Part shown: in pieces, positions 43,700 to 54,477 of the stretch
Numbering within the stretch: position 1 is the first letter of the stretch
Layout of the letters: every line of letters begins with the position of its first letter
From: Neoceratodus forsteri
Taxonomy: Eukaryota > Chordata > Ceratodontiformes > Ceratodontidae
NCBI GenBank assembly: GCA_016271365.2
Contig: CM057456.1
Location: forward strand, 612,441,501 to 612,505,500
Reading direction: 5' to 3'
Length of the DNA stretch: 64,000 nt
Notes under the pieces: generated by a model
The model's input: the letters and a program-made list of their open reading frames with translations, nothing else
What the model was told of the DNA's origin: nothing
Database searches by the model: none
Translations under genes and position numbers: made by a program

Positions 43700-45825
43700 A
43701 AAGGATGACTGGACGTCCTGTGTCAGACCTGCAATACGGAGCTAGGACAGGCGACGAAGGCAGATCCCCGTGACCGCAGCCCGAGCCACTGAGTCCATGG
43801 AATCATACATGGCTCGGAGAGCATGACAGCAAGAGGACTTGTTCATACGGACTTTGTCCAACAACTTGGCCCTGAGGTTTTTGTCAGGGGATAGCCTGAA
43901 GGTCCCTCTCCAGCTCAGCAAGGGATGCCTTTTGGAAGGCCACCATATGGGACACATAATTTAGTGACCGTATGGCACAAGAAATGTATGAGTAGATCTT
44001 TCTACCAAACTGGTCCAGTTGCTGTGACTCCTTGTTTGGTGGGGACGAACACCGGTGCTTGGGTTGAGCCCACCGGTCATGCGCGGCTGATGACCATGGA
44101 GTTGGCTTTCAGGTGCAACGTCAAATGAGAAATCCCTTCTGGGGGGAAGTAAATTCTATCGGCTTTCCTGGAAACAGCCGGGATGGAGAAGGGTTGTTGC
44201 CAAACAGTAGTGACCAGGTCCTCATGAGGGCCCATCCAAGGGGGAATGGGTAGAGAATCTGTAGCCGCTAGATCCAGGTGCTCAGCCAATCTTTTGAGCT
44301 GTGGATCTATCTCCTTACAAGGCCAGCCTCCCGCTGCCCGAATAGTTCTCAACAAATCCCTGAACGAAGGGTCCTCTGGACGGGATTTAGGCGATTCTTT
44401 TGGAGGAACTTCAACCAGTGATTGAGGGTCAGAATGGACGATGTCCAAATCTATATCCAAATCAGAGGGCTCTGAGCCACTGGGAAGAGAAGGGTTCTAG
44501 CCAGTGCCGCCAACTGGAAGTGAACCCTTGGCTTGTCCCAGAGGGTCCGGAGGGAGGGGGTCTCTGGGTAGAGGAATAGCCCCCAACAGCTGGGACTGTG
44601 ATTTCAGTGATGAGCTGGGTCCTGGCATCCTGCCACCATGCTGGAACTGACTCTCGATCAGGCAGCGGCGGTGGAGGAGGAGGGTGGTACCCTGGATACC
44701 CCTGGTAAATTGGGTGGTGCCAGTAAGGGTATTGATACCCAGGCAGCCCCGGTGGACAGCCTAAAGGTGGATATTAGGATGTTGGATACCCTGGTGTGGG
44801 GTTTGCCGGTGTAGGGTGTCCCTGCGTTGGCAGCACATTGACCGGCGTCAGATACGAAGGGATACGGCGGGCTGCCCGCAACGGAATATGGGAGTCAGGC
44901 CCCGGAAAACCGTCCGAGGGTGCCGCAGGACCAGCCTGTGGGGGTGCCGCAGGTCCACTGGGAAGTGGCAGTGGATCAGGAGTGGTGCCCAAGGGTCCCG
45001 AAGGAGGGGGCTCCATGCCTAACAGATTCTGGCAGAGACGGACCTCCTGGAGGAGGGAGGTCCAGGGTTGGAGTGAAGCCTGGTGAAGGGGGGAGCCCTG
45101 GGAGAGACCCCAACGACAGGCTTGGTAACAATCCTGAAGGAAGAGACAAATCAGGACTGGGTGGTGAATTCCTTGGAGAAGAAATCAGCAGGGATGAAGG
45201 GTCTCCAGCGAGCACAGTTGTCCCGTCATCGGGGTCCTCGAGGGAGCCCAATGAGCAACTAGGAACAGCTGTGCGTTTGACAGGTGGTTGGTCCATCCGT
45301 CCGACTTATCAGTCGCAACCGGGCTGTCTGTGGCAGAGGAACTGCGGACAGGCTAATCGGTCTGGTGGCAATGCGACTCAGCGGCAATGCTATGCGAAGG
45401 AGAAGTAACAGAGACCTCAAGAGAGGCTACCCCGATCTGCCCGCTCACCTCAGCAGGAGGGGAAGAAGGCACCTAACCCGCAGAAGTGGATGGAGGGCCT
45501 GGAAGAGTGGTACTCACACTCTTGGAGGTGGAAGGCCTTCCTCGTGGCGACGGGCTCCTCTCCCGGTGCTTCTCCTTGTCCTTTTTCTTTCTTGGGGCCC
45601 ACGATGATGACCTCTCCTTAAGCTCCTGGAGCTCCTTTTCCATAGAAGCTAGCCGATGGGTGAGAAGGTAGGCCTCGAGGTTCCGCTTGTGTCTTGTCCG
45701 GGTGGCCTGGTTGTATCCCAGGCAGATGGCACACTCAGCCGAGTTGTGCTTAGGCCCCAGGAGCGGTCTTCCCCATGTGGGATTTGGGTGCCGCACTTGG
45801 TGCATTTCGTTTTTGGATGAGCAGA
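43700..45825 (-). pseudogene. K gag
   Basis: Cys-rich start near 45820 (KTKCTKCGTQIPHGEDRS in one frame, then CAICLGYNQATRTRHK in the next), a Lys/Arg/Ser-rich stretch RKKKDKEKHRERSPSPRGR, a Pro/Gly-rich middle (44640-45300, with repeated GYP pieces near 44690-44800) and the conserved domain: PKESPKSRPEDPSFRDLLRT, KRLAEHLDLAATDSLPIPPW, KLLDKVRMNKSSCCHALRAM, then FRGSVLFGGDAKDII near 43640-43700. Frameshifts near 45740, 45000 and 43960. Confidence 0.78.
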
Positions 45826-45924
45826 CACACACTCGTTCGAAAATTGCGGAAAAAGTGATGAGGAAGATGACTAAAACGTCAAATATAAAGCGGGCGACCG
45901 ATTGCTGTTCTAACACATCTGCTG

Positions 45925-46101
45925 CATGAACTGAGGCGATGGCGGGACCGCCCCTTTTATAGTCGGGCTGATGTTGTGTCACCTGACGCCGGGGGCTGTC
46001 CCCGCTGATGACTGCTTGCTACAAGTTTGCCGTTGGAACCTGACGCCAGGGGGCACAGTCCTATATGTGAAGACCTACTGCAGGAACCCTCTCGAAGTAA
46101 G
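45925..46101 (-). repeat. K left ITR (type II)
   Basis: GCGGGACCGCCCCTTTTATA (arm and TATA), then CACCTGACGCCGGGGGCTGT, CTATATGTGAAGACCTACTG, and the end CTCGAAGTAAG at 46101. The CRE is decayed (TGATGTTG). Confidence 0.87.
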
Positions 46102-46745
46102 ATCTACTTTTACGGTAAGTTCTTATGTAACAGTCCTAATGGTATTACCTGCTGCAAGAGCTCCACCCTCAAAGTCAGACAGTACAGAGTCCCAAGCAGT
46201 ACCCAAGGATAGACCCAGGTCTGAGAGGGTGAGAGATGCTGAAAACAGCTGAAGCTGAAAAAGGCACTTAGAGTAGGCCCTTCAGGACTGCTAGTCTGAA
46301 ACCTGCTCTCCTTCTGGATGCAATGTCCAAGCTGTAATGCCTAATGAAAGTGTGGACTGAACTCCATGTAGCTGCAGCACAAATATCTGCCGAAGAGACA
46401 TTTTTGAGTGCTGCGAAGGAAGAGGCCACTGCTCTGGTAGAGTAGCCCTCATCTGTTCCCAGAAGTGGTTTATTATGATGCTGGTAGCAGAAAGTAATAC
46501 ACTGCACCAGCCAACAGGCTAGTGACTGATTGGAAGCAGGAGCCCAAAGCATTTGTTTGGCGAATGAGACGAACAACTGGTCCGACTGTCGGGAGGAGCA
46601 GGTCCTGTGGAGGTAATACCTCAAAATCCTGTGAATGTCCAAGGTGTGCAACAGCGCTTCACCTTGACTGACAAAAAACGAATAATAAACCGGATGGTTA
46701 ATGTCCTGATTAACAGTCAGCATGGACACCACCTTCGGCAAGAAA

Positions 46746-46975
46746 TGGAAATTACGTATTTACCGTAATTGTTGATCTTCTTGGACAGTCTCCATCACTC
46801 ATTCACACTACTGGGATAGTGCCAGAGGTGCTAGGACCAAGAGAGAGCCAACATTTTTCAGGAAGGTTGGTGCAGAGACATGACCACGCATGCATGGCAC
46901 CGCGAGACTAGCTCGCGCCTGTGTAGGCTATCTCGGCGTCGACCCTCCAACCACCTCAGTACCTTTTCGACTGAG
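46746..46975 (-). repeat. L right ITR (type IV)
   Basis: GGAAATTACGTATTTACCGT, then CTCCATCACTCATTCACACT, CAACATTTTTCAGGAAGGTT, GCATGCATGGCACCGCGAG, GTGTAGGCTATCTCGGCGTC and CCTCCAACCACCTCAGT. The inverted copy is at 50790-51001. A ClaI-like CRE or TATA box is not evident. 46976-47142 is gene-free. Confidence 0.85.
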
Positions 46976-47142
46976 GAAGTGCAGCTTAACTAATGAAAAT
47001 AACTTATCCTGAGTTTCTGGGCCTGAGAAGGCCCAGGTGTTCCTTGCAAGAAGGGTCAAAGAACAATGTCTTCACAGCCTGAACAACAGGACCATGAAGA
47101 CCATGAAAGAAAATGAGTGAACCTAGAGGATGGCAGGTGGGC

Positions 47143-47250
47143 GTGTGAATGAGTGATGGAGATTGTCCAAGAAGATCAACAATTACGGTAAATATGTAAT
47201 TTCCATATATTCCTGGACTAAGTCTCCATCACTCATTCATACTATTGGGA
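47143..47250 (-). repeat. L internal complementary region
   Basis: GTGTGAATGAGTGATGGAGA...ATTACGGTAAATATGTAATTTCC (right-end complement), spacer atatat, TCCTGGACTAAGTCTCCATC...TATTGGGA (left-end complement). This shows that type IV is a real DIRS despite its missing domains. Confidence 0.85.
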
Positions 47251-47269
47251 GAGTACCGAGCTAAAATCA

Positions 47270-48300
47270 ACAACCCTGAATAGGGTGGAGGAGATAGGGT
47301 TCACTCAGAAAGGACGGTCAATGACTGTCCTGCTAATAAAAAGAGCCATCTTGGAAAGAGCATCTAGAAAATAGTGCTTACAAGATAAGTGCTTGAGTTG
47401 TAACTCACCACTTTGCAGACGACTGCAATGGACACAAAATTAAACTCTGTCAGGAAGCCGCAACCACTCTAGGAGAGCAGCAAGAACCTGGCCTCACAAT
47501 TTGGTATAGGACCAAAATTAATAGTGTCAAAGACATGAACTAATCTAATGTAAAAGGACCCCAGGAACTGAAAGAGCCAGATATAAAGTCTACTGGTTCA
47601 GGGTAGATGGAAAAACGCAGATGGAACCCCCACTACCAAGTATGGCTGACCTGCAAACAACAGGTCCATGAGCTCTTAAACCCCTTACTTGGTGAGCAAG
47701 AAGATCCAGGTGGGGTTAACCCATCAAGGAGAATGGTTTCCACTTAGTCACTGAAACCTTCATGATGGAAGGCCGAGGCATGACTTAGAAGCCTCTTGTG
47801 GTGGTATAGTAGAACCAGATCCTACCCACTGCATACTCCCAAAAGGAATCATCCTGCCCCTGTGTGTACAACTGTAGTAGCAGTCTCTGAACTCAGGGAA
47901 GAAAGGAAAAGTGCAAAGGAGGACGTGTCCACTGCAGAAAAAACATTCTGACAGAAAAAAACAGGGGCTGGATTTCTAAGGCAAATAGAGGCAGATGTGC
48001 GTCGAGGAGCAAGTTAGGGCTAACCCATTTGTTGAAAGTGACTGAATAGCAGCAGAAGTGACTCAATGCGGTGAGGCACCACTCACTCCGGCCTCCCTGA
48101 AGGGAGTAGGAAGGACTCTAGTTTGCTTTGCTGAAAAACAAGCATCACACCTCCATCATGCACTCGGAGAGGATAGCTTCGCATGCGACTCGCATGGAAC
48201 CAGTACGCAGGAACCGAAGGTGTGAATATTTGAGAAGCCATCTCAGAAAAAGACCTACTTGACCTATGGTCAAGAAAGGAGCATGTCGTCTGTTGAGTTG
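47270..48300 (-). pseudogene. L remnants of RNase H/methyltransferase tail and YR
   Basis: Weak similarity across many frames: TGSMRVACEAIL (like GGTRS..LC.EA of RNase H), SEWCLTALSHF, FNKWVSPNL (like FQQWGSPEIDLF), PPLHFSFLPSVQRLLLQL near 47870-47930 (like YAFPPFPLIQKVLLKL), KWKPFSLMG near 47740 (like KWKRFSIWA of YR), and LKHLSCKHYFLDALS near 47390 (like MRYLSWKTLFLVAITS). The order matches a DIRS, but YR lacks room for its catalytic end. By-eye alignment only. Confidence 0.45.
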
Positions 48301-48599
48301 AAGCAAGGAAGTAGGAACCTAAGTTCCGACTTGCTGACGAGTCACTTCTGTTGCTGCAAGGCTCTGATCAAGAGAAGAAAGCCCGATAAAAAGAAAGGGG
48401 AATTAACAGACAGGGCAGTTGCCTAGGTCTAGGAGATGTCTCTGAATGAGAGAAATCTCTCAGAGAAAGAGATGACCCATACCTCCGCTGGATCGGACTC
48501 CTCCTAGGGGTAGAAGAAGTCAGGTACTCTTTATTGTAATTTAGAGACGACCGCCTCACGGGCTGAGGTGGAACCTGACCAGATCCAAAAGTGTGGTAT

Positions 48600-50600
48600 C
48601 GGGTAATTTCGGCTAGGTCCTGTGCTGTGATAATTTAAACTTTTTTTTTTTTTACCATTAGTCCGAGCCTGACAAGGTTTCAGACTGCTATCTAGCAAGG
48701 ATTGCCTGATACAAAAATGACGAAGATGTCATCCCTCTGAGGGGCAGGAGAAGCCTGACCGTCCATAACTGATATAGTGACCGGTCTAATAATCACAGCT
48801 GAAGAGATGTTAACCACCTGCCGAAGAAGCCACTGAAGAGGTAGTATCAGAAGGGGGCCATATACCCCTATCAAAGGAGTGGAAGAGTCTGTGCTGCTCC
48901 TGACCATTGAATTTGAATGTTCCACAGAGTGTAATTGTTTTGACAACTGGAAGAGTCTAGACGCAGAGGTGTATGGTCCACGGATGCAGTCTGAATACTA
49001 TGGTGGACCCCATCACCGAGGAACTACTGAGTGCCCTTCAGTATATAAAATGAGTCATCTGCTGTATCACTGACCAGGAGGCCAGGGAGAGAATCATCTA
49101 GATGCACTTCTACCACAGAAGGATCCCTAAGGGAGGTCTAGGTAAGAGCCACTAGAGACTCCGCCACCAGGAAGGATGTCGAGGAGCTCGGCACCACGTA
49201 GGGAGCAGAGAAAGTGCTGAGCGGAATGAGAGATTCCGCTGGCAGAACAGTGCAGAAGAGTTCCATCAGTGGGAAATCGCTGGATGTCACAAGATCCCAC
49301 GCAGACCGCCACTCACCAAAATGTGTGGAAAAATAATCCGCAGAACAGAACTTCATTCTGTGGAAAACATCATGCCACAAGTTCCGCGGAGAAGAGGACT
49401 GCAGAAGAAAATCAGTCACTAGTTCTGCCAGACAGCACCAACTTGCACCCCTGTGGCACTAGCATCACTCGTGGCACAGGTGGGTACCAAGCAGTGCCTA
49501 TGCCAACCTGGGTGACACCAGAGGGCACCCGCGGCAATACCTGCAGGTACCCCCAGCACCCATGACAGCAATGGCACCTGAGGGCACCCCCGACACCCAT
49601 GGCAGCAATGGCATCCAAGGGCACCCATGATACTCGTGGTACCCATGGTAACATGGCACCCATAACACCCATGGCAGCACTGGCACCTGAGGGCACCCGT
49701 GGCACCCATGATACTCAAGGAACCCATGGGTGCACTGCGCAGCCTGCAGCACAAACGGGTGCCTGGCATCACTGCAGGTGCTCGGCACCACCCGCGGGTA
49801 CCCACAGCACTGGCAACCAATGGCACCAACAGAACCTGCGGCGCTGCACAGAGAGACGACACTGATCCACGGCATCGACCAATGGTGCCAACTTCTGGTG
49901 CTGACCCAAACACCGGCAGTGCCGACGGCACCAACACCAAAACCAGTGGCCACGGAGGGCGTCAGGCATGGCGCCAGGACAACCCCACCATGGGAATGCC
50001 AATAGAGAATCCTAAGAAAAAGGGGAGAAGGAAAAGGTGGTGTCCGTGCAGCCCCTGCATGGAAGAGAGAGGGGGGCAGGGCAGAGGGGCCGACACTGCA
50101 CAGCAAAGGCACTGTAAGGGCAATGACGCCATCCTGATCCAATTGATCCCGTCCAGCAGCTCAGAGGCCCCCAAATCAGAAACAGTCGCCAAGAAAACTT
50201 GATAGAAGTCGAACCCCCTGCTTCACAGGAGTGACCCAGAGGTGAAACTGCTGACCGGAGCTCCAATGAGGATAGAGATGGAGTGCGGAGTCAAAGAATG
50301 CAGCCATTAGAAGCGGGGCCAAGGGGAACCCACCAAAATCAGCTCAGGCCTATCACCCCTCCTGACTAACAATCCTCGTGCAGACGTACCAGAGGGTAAC
50401 CTTGAGCAGCACCGATGCTTCTTCCCCTGAGGAAGAAGAGCTCGAGGTTAAGCTAGCCGGATCCTCGGAACTGCTAATCTGCGTCAGTGGACTGTCCTCT
50501 TCCCCACAGGACTGTCCGTAGTCAGACCCCATATTTATCAACGAAGGCAGACTGACACAGACCCTCTGCCATAACAACTTCAAACAAAGTCTTCCTACGC
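48600..50600 (-). pseudogene. L gag-like region with GGTGCC-type repeats
   Basis: The stretch 49440-49940 is a degenerate array of GGCACC (plus) or GGTGCC (minus) with CACCCATGGCAGCAATGGCA units. It recalls the proline-rich middle of other gags, which in A also contains many GGTxCC and CCGACG pieces. 50353-50583 gives an acidic Ser-rich peptide (ISSSEDPASLTSSSSSSGEE). No Cys unit is found. Gag identity rests on position and composition. Confidence 0.4.
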
Positions 50601-50789
50601 CACACCACCGTCTAAGGATGACTCCGTTGATGGCAGGTGAGAATTTTTTTCTTCTTCATAATCTTCTTCTTTTGTTCATAAAATAAGAAATGAATACTAC
50701 TAAAATGTTAAATTAAACACTAAAAGCTGCCGTCATACAGACAAAAACTTTGACTCCGGCAGACGAGCGACGTCAATATCCAAGCGCAT

Positions 50790-51001
50790 TCGACGGCGGG
50801 AGAAAACGAACTGAGGTGGTTGGAAGGTCGATGCCGAGATAGCCTACACAGGCACGAGCTAATCTCACGGTGCCACGCATGCATGGTCCTGTCTCTGCGC
50901 CAACCCTTCTGAAAAATGTTGGCTTCCGCTTTGTCCTAGCGCATATGGCGCTATCCCAATAGTGTGAATGAGTGATGGAGACTTAGTCCAGAAAGATCTT
51001 A
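50790..51001 (-). repeat. L left ITR (type IV)
   Basis: Inverted copy of the right ITR: GAACTGAGGTGGTTGGAAGG, GCCGAGATAGCCTACACAGG, CACGCATGCATGGTCC, GTGTGAATGAGTGATGGAG, ending CTTAGTCCAG near 50991. M's YR resumes within about ten bases. Confidence 0.85.
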
Positions 51002-51549
51002 GGGGTTCATGCGCAGAGTCACCCTGTCTCTGTGGAAAACCATGTAAGGTTCCTTACACATCAGGGCCTGGAGCTCAGAAACCCTTCAAGCAGAGGTAAT
51101 AGCTACCAAAAGAAGGGTCTTCCATGAGAGGAAGCATAGCTTGCATGAAGCTGCTGGCTCGAAGGGGGGTAGAGTGAGTTTCTCCAGGACAAAAAGTAAG
51201 TCCCAAGGAGGAATGATGTCTCTCCTGGGAGGTCTGATATGTAAGACCCCTCTAAGAAATGTCTTACAGACATTGAGCTGTGCCAGCATTTTATCTCCGA
51301 AGGGATCATGATATGTGGAGACCGCACACATGTGCACCTTAATGGATGAATAGCTCAGTCCTAAGTCCAGAAGGGGACGGGAGATAATCTAGCACATGCT
51401 TTGCCAGACAACCCAGAAGATCTAGGGCACAGGTCGTAGCCCAAAGACAGAAGCGTTTCCATTTCAGAGCATATGTGGCCCTGGTGGAAGGCTTCCTTGC
51501 TGCCACTAAGATCTCAGCCACCCTGTTTGACACTCCTAGCCTCTCTTCC

Positions 51550-53395
51550 GCTAGGCCTGCAGAAGCCATGTGTGCAGGTGAAGAGCAGGATGGACGAGAG
51601 TCCCCTGCTCTTGTGAGAGTAAGTGGGTGGAGAGTGGCAACTGTAATGGAGGTTCCAAAGACAGTTGCTGGAGCAATGGATACCAAATCTGGCGGGACCA
51701 TAGAGGGGCCACTAGAATCATTCTGGCCCCCTCTGACTGCAACTTGAGTAGTATTTTCTGAATGAGGGGAAAAGGAGGAAAAGCATACAGAAACATCCCT
51801 GTTCAAGAGAAGGACAATGCGTCTCACCAGAAAACACCAGGCTCTGCAGCGAGCGAGCAAATATTTTTCAATTTGCTGTTGTTCGGGGACGCAAAGAGGT
51901 CCAACTCTGGACGGAGCCAGCGATCGAACAGGTTGTTTGAGACTTCTTGGAGCAGTTCCCACTCGTGATTCAGAGAGGAAGAGTGGCTGAGACCATCGGC
52001 GAGAACGTTCTGGACTCCTGGCAGATGAACTGCAATGAGATCTACTGCCCAATCCCATATTCTCATGGCCTCTCTGCAAAGGGGGTACGAACAGGTCCCC
52101 CTTGCTTGTTGATGAAGATCACTGGTGTGTTGTCTGTCTGCATCAGGAAAGGACCCATCGAGAATTGGTCTCTGAAAGCGATAAGCGCATTCAGCACAGC
52201 TATGATTTCCATAACATTTATATGTAGAGAACTCTCTGTGGTAGACCAAGACCCTTGGGTCCTGTGATCCCTTAAATGAGCCCCCCAACCGGAGAGAGAG
52301 GCATCTGTGGTTAAAGTCTGAAGAGGAGTGGGGCTCCAGAATGGGACCCCTCCTGCAAGACTGTTGTGACGGAGCCACCATTCGAGGGAGCAGTGCACCG
52401 CATGAGAGATCCGGATTCGAAGATCCAGATCGTCCACTGATTTGTCCCACTGGACTCTGAGATGCCACTGGAGGGTCTGCATGTGTAGTCTGGCTCAGGG
52501 TACTGTGGCTATGGCAGCTGCCATGTGGCCTAGGAGTTTGAGAACAACCTGGGCGGGGGAAGAGGCGGCCTTCTGGAGCCTGCTGGCCAGATCCTGAAGG
52601 CGGTCTGCTCTGTTTGGGGGCAGGAAAGCTCTCCCCTGCTTGGTGTCCAGAATAGGCACTATCAATTGCAGCCTTTGTGTGGGCCAAGGGTGTGATTTTG
52701 GCCAGTTTACCGTGATCCTTGGAGAGGAAAATAGATTCCATTTCTCTCGTAAGGCGATTAGAAGCTCCTCCTCCGACTGAGCGGAAAGGAGCCAATCGTC
52801 CACATAAGGGTAGATAAAGAGGCCCCTCCTTTGGAGGGCCGACGCTACCACCGCTAGACACTTGGTGAAAACCCTGGGAGCGGATGAAAGGCCGAAGGGG
52901 AGTACCCTGAATTGGTAGTGCTGATCCTGGAAGCTGACAGCAGAAACTCTGTGAGACTAGGGCTGATATGCATGTAGGCGCCTTTGCATATCTAGGAGCA
53001 GCCAGTCCCCTTGATGGAGCAAGGGGAAGATTCCTGCCAGAGTGCCCATCAGGAATCTCTGGTACTTTACCGAGAGATTCAGCTGGCTTAAATCCAGGAT
53101 GGGATGAAGGTCTCCCGTTTTCTTCGGGACAAGGAAGAAGCGGGAGTAATGACCTTTTACCTTCTGTGCCCTTGGGACCCTCTGGATGGCCATTTCTTTC
53201 TAGGAGCTGGTGGATCTCTGCTTCTAGAAGGGGACTATGTGCCGATGGACAACAGGCCGGGGGGGGAGGGGTGTTGTCAGGCGGGATAGAGATGAACTTT
53301 ATTGCGTACCTTTTTTGAACAGTGTCCAGCACCCATTGGTCTGTCGTGATACTGGACCATTCGCGTAGTTAAAGTGCAAATCGCCCTCCTACCTG
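51550..53395 (-). pseudogene. M reverse transcriptase, RNase H and methyltransferase-like tail
   Basis: RT: IQRVPRAQKVKGHYSRFFLV, KKTGDLHPILDLSQLN, motif A WLLLDMQRRLHAYQP (Asp kept, next residues damaged), VASALQRRGLFIYPYVDDWL (YxDD as YVDD), LDTKQGRAFLPPNRADRLQD, LKLLGHMAAAIATVP. RNase H: LQTLTTDASLSGWGAHLRDH, INVMEIIAVLNALIAF (Glu kept), LMQTDNTPVIFINKQGG. Tail (51551-51970): LDLFASPNNSK-like stretch, MFLYAFPPFPLIQKILLKLQ, WSRQIWYPLLQQLSLEPP. Frameshifts near 52950, 52490 and 52070. Confidence 0.85.
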
Positions 53396-53945
53396 CTTGT
53401 TCTGTCTGAAAAGAGGAGGGGGGGCAGAGGTAGTCAGGCTTGGGGGGGTGATGAGGGCCTGGGAGTTTCGGGTTGCTTAGGGCCCTGGGAACCTTGAGGG
53501 GCAGGGTGATTGCGCCTCTTGAGCCCCTTACCTTGGGACTGTTTACTCCACTGTCCCTGCCCTTATCCTTTACAAAATGGGCGTCGGCGGGGTTCCTGAG
53601 GCTGGGATTTATACATCCGGTGCATGTCGGCCACTGCTTTCCCAGACTCCTGAAGTTGCTTGACCATCCCTTCAACTTCTGGGCTGAACAAAACGGGATC
53701 CTAAAAGGGGGAATCCAGGATGGACTCTTGTAAGTCCTGCGGAAGCCTGCGAGCCTAAGCCATGACTGCCACCTCATGCAGACCCCTGAGGCCATATCAA
53801 CGGCATCATAAGAACACCTCAGGGCGTGTCTTTCGACATCCAATCCAGACAAGGCACACGCCAATACTTCTTGCTTCGAGTCAGAGTCTGGCATGGAGCT
53901 GATGAGGTCCCACTGTCTTCTGCCACAGCGACTGTTGGTAGGTAA

Positions 53946-54135
53946 GAAAAAATTACTCACCTTAGTAATGTTTCTTCTAATGGAGTCTTGCTATATTATG
54001 ACAATTGCAGTATGACCGCAGGTTAGAACTGCTCCGGAGGTGAAATAGTTAACTTCCATGCAGGGCATGGAATCTTGAGCGCGAGCTCGGTTAAGGAAGC
54101 TCTGTCTGCTTGCTTTCAAACCCAAACCATCAGAT
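53946..54135 (-). repeat. O right ITR (type III)
   Basis: AAAAATTACTCACCTTAGTA, then AATGGAGTCTTGCTATATTA, CAGTATGACCGCAGGTTAGA, GCTCCGGAGGTGAAATAGTT, CTTTCAAACCCAAACCATCA. Inverted match to 60655-60831. 54136-54390 holds no gene. Confidence 0.85.
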
Positions 54136-54477
54136 CTTTACGAGCCAACACTCACTAATGTTCTGTGTGGAAGCTGTAAACCTACACTAGCCAACTGACT
54201 AGTACCCTAACAAAACACACTTGTTGGTCTCAAAAAGACTCAAGTCAAGAGACCCAATAATGAATTAAAAAACACACTCACCCTAGGGAGGGTGAAAGAA
54301 AACAACAAAGTGGCAAGAAAAACAGAGTGCCAACACTGTGATGCCCACCCGAAGCGCAAAAACGAGGTTCTGAGAGGGGCAGGGAGGGAGGTCATAATAT
54401 AGCAAGACTCCATTAGAAGAAACAACATTACTAAGGTGAGTAATTTTTTCTTCAAACAACATGAAGTCTTGCTATGT

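Larger units (their letters stand above)
39949..46101 (-). mobile_element. K: complete-length DIRS-like element (type II) inside M's ICR
   Basis: 6.15 kb: left ITR 45925-46101, gag 43700-45825, RT-RNase H-methyltransferase 41560-43512, YR 40484-41541, ICR 40294-40403, right ITR 39949-40165. Type II like C, to which its ITRs and proteins are close. The join to M lies at AGATCT. All genes have a few frameshifts. Confidence 0.88.
39918..46190 (-). repeat. M internal complementary region, split by K and partly inverted
   Basis: First half: ATTGCAAGAGCTCCTCTCGAAGAT (39921-39944), continued after K by CTACTTTTACGGTAAGTTC to 46130. The second half should be the complement of the left end. Instead 46132-46186 reads AGTCCTAATGGTATTACCTG...CTCAAAGTCAGACAGTAC, which is the expected segment turned around in place. 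K entered at GAAGAT/CTAC. Confidence 0.65.
46746..51001 (-). mobile_element. L: DIRS-like element (type IV ITR), internally reduced
   Basis: 4.26 kb, inside M's YR gene. Right ITR 46746-46975, ICR 47143-47250, left ITR 50790-51001. Type IV ends are unlike the others (GGAAATTACGTATTTACCG; GTCTCCATCACTCATTCA). Between the ICR and left ITR no complete RT can be found: faint RNase H/methyltransferase and YR remnants lie at 47270-48300, and gag-like low-complexity DNA at 48600-50600. Either an internally deleted, non-autonomous copy or a very old one. Confidence 0.72.
46268..51620 (-). pseudogene. M tyrosine recombinase, split by L
   Basis: N-terminal part, 51002-51620: ARKPSTRATYALKWKRFCLW, LNVCKTFLRGVLHIRPPRRD, FVLEKLTLPPFEPAASCKLC, LLVAITSA, then TGA (51086-51088) at the catalytic Arg codon, then RVSELQALMCKEPYMVFHRD. 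C-terminal part, 46268-46745, is fully open: LPKVVSMLTVNQDINHPVYY, LDIHRILRYYLHR, GTDEGYSTRAVASSFAALKN (the HxxR His is Tyr, YSTR), TWSSVHTFIRHYSLDIASRR with the Tyr. A frameshift lies near 51340. Two catalytic positions are lost. Confidence 0.85.

Noticed and set aside
49138..50202. Several overlapping open frames of 60-210 codons on both strands
   Set aside because: They come from the GGTGCC/GGCACC repeat array, which is open in several frames; no domain is present.
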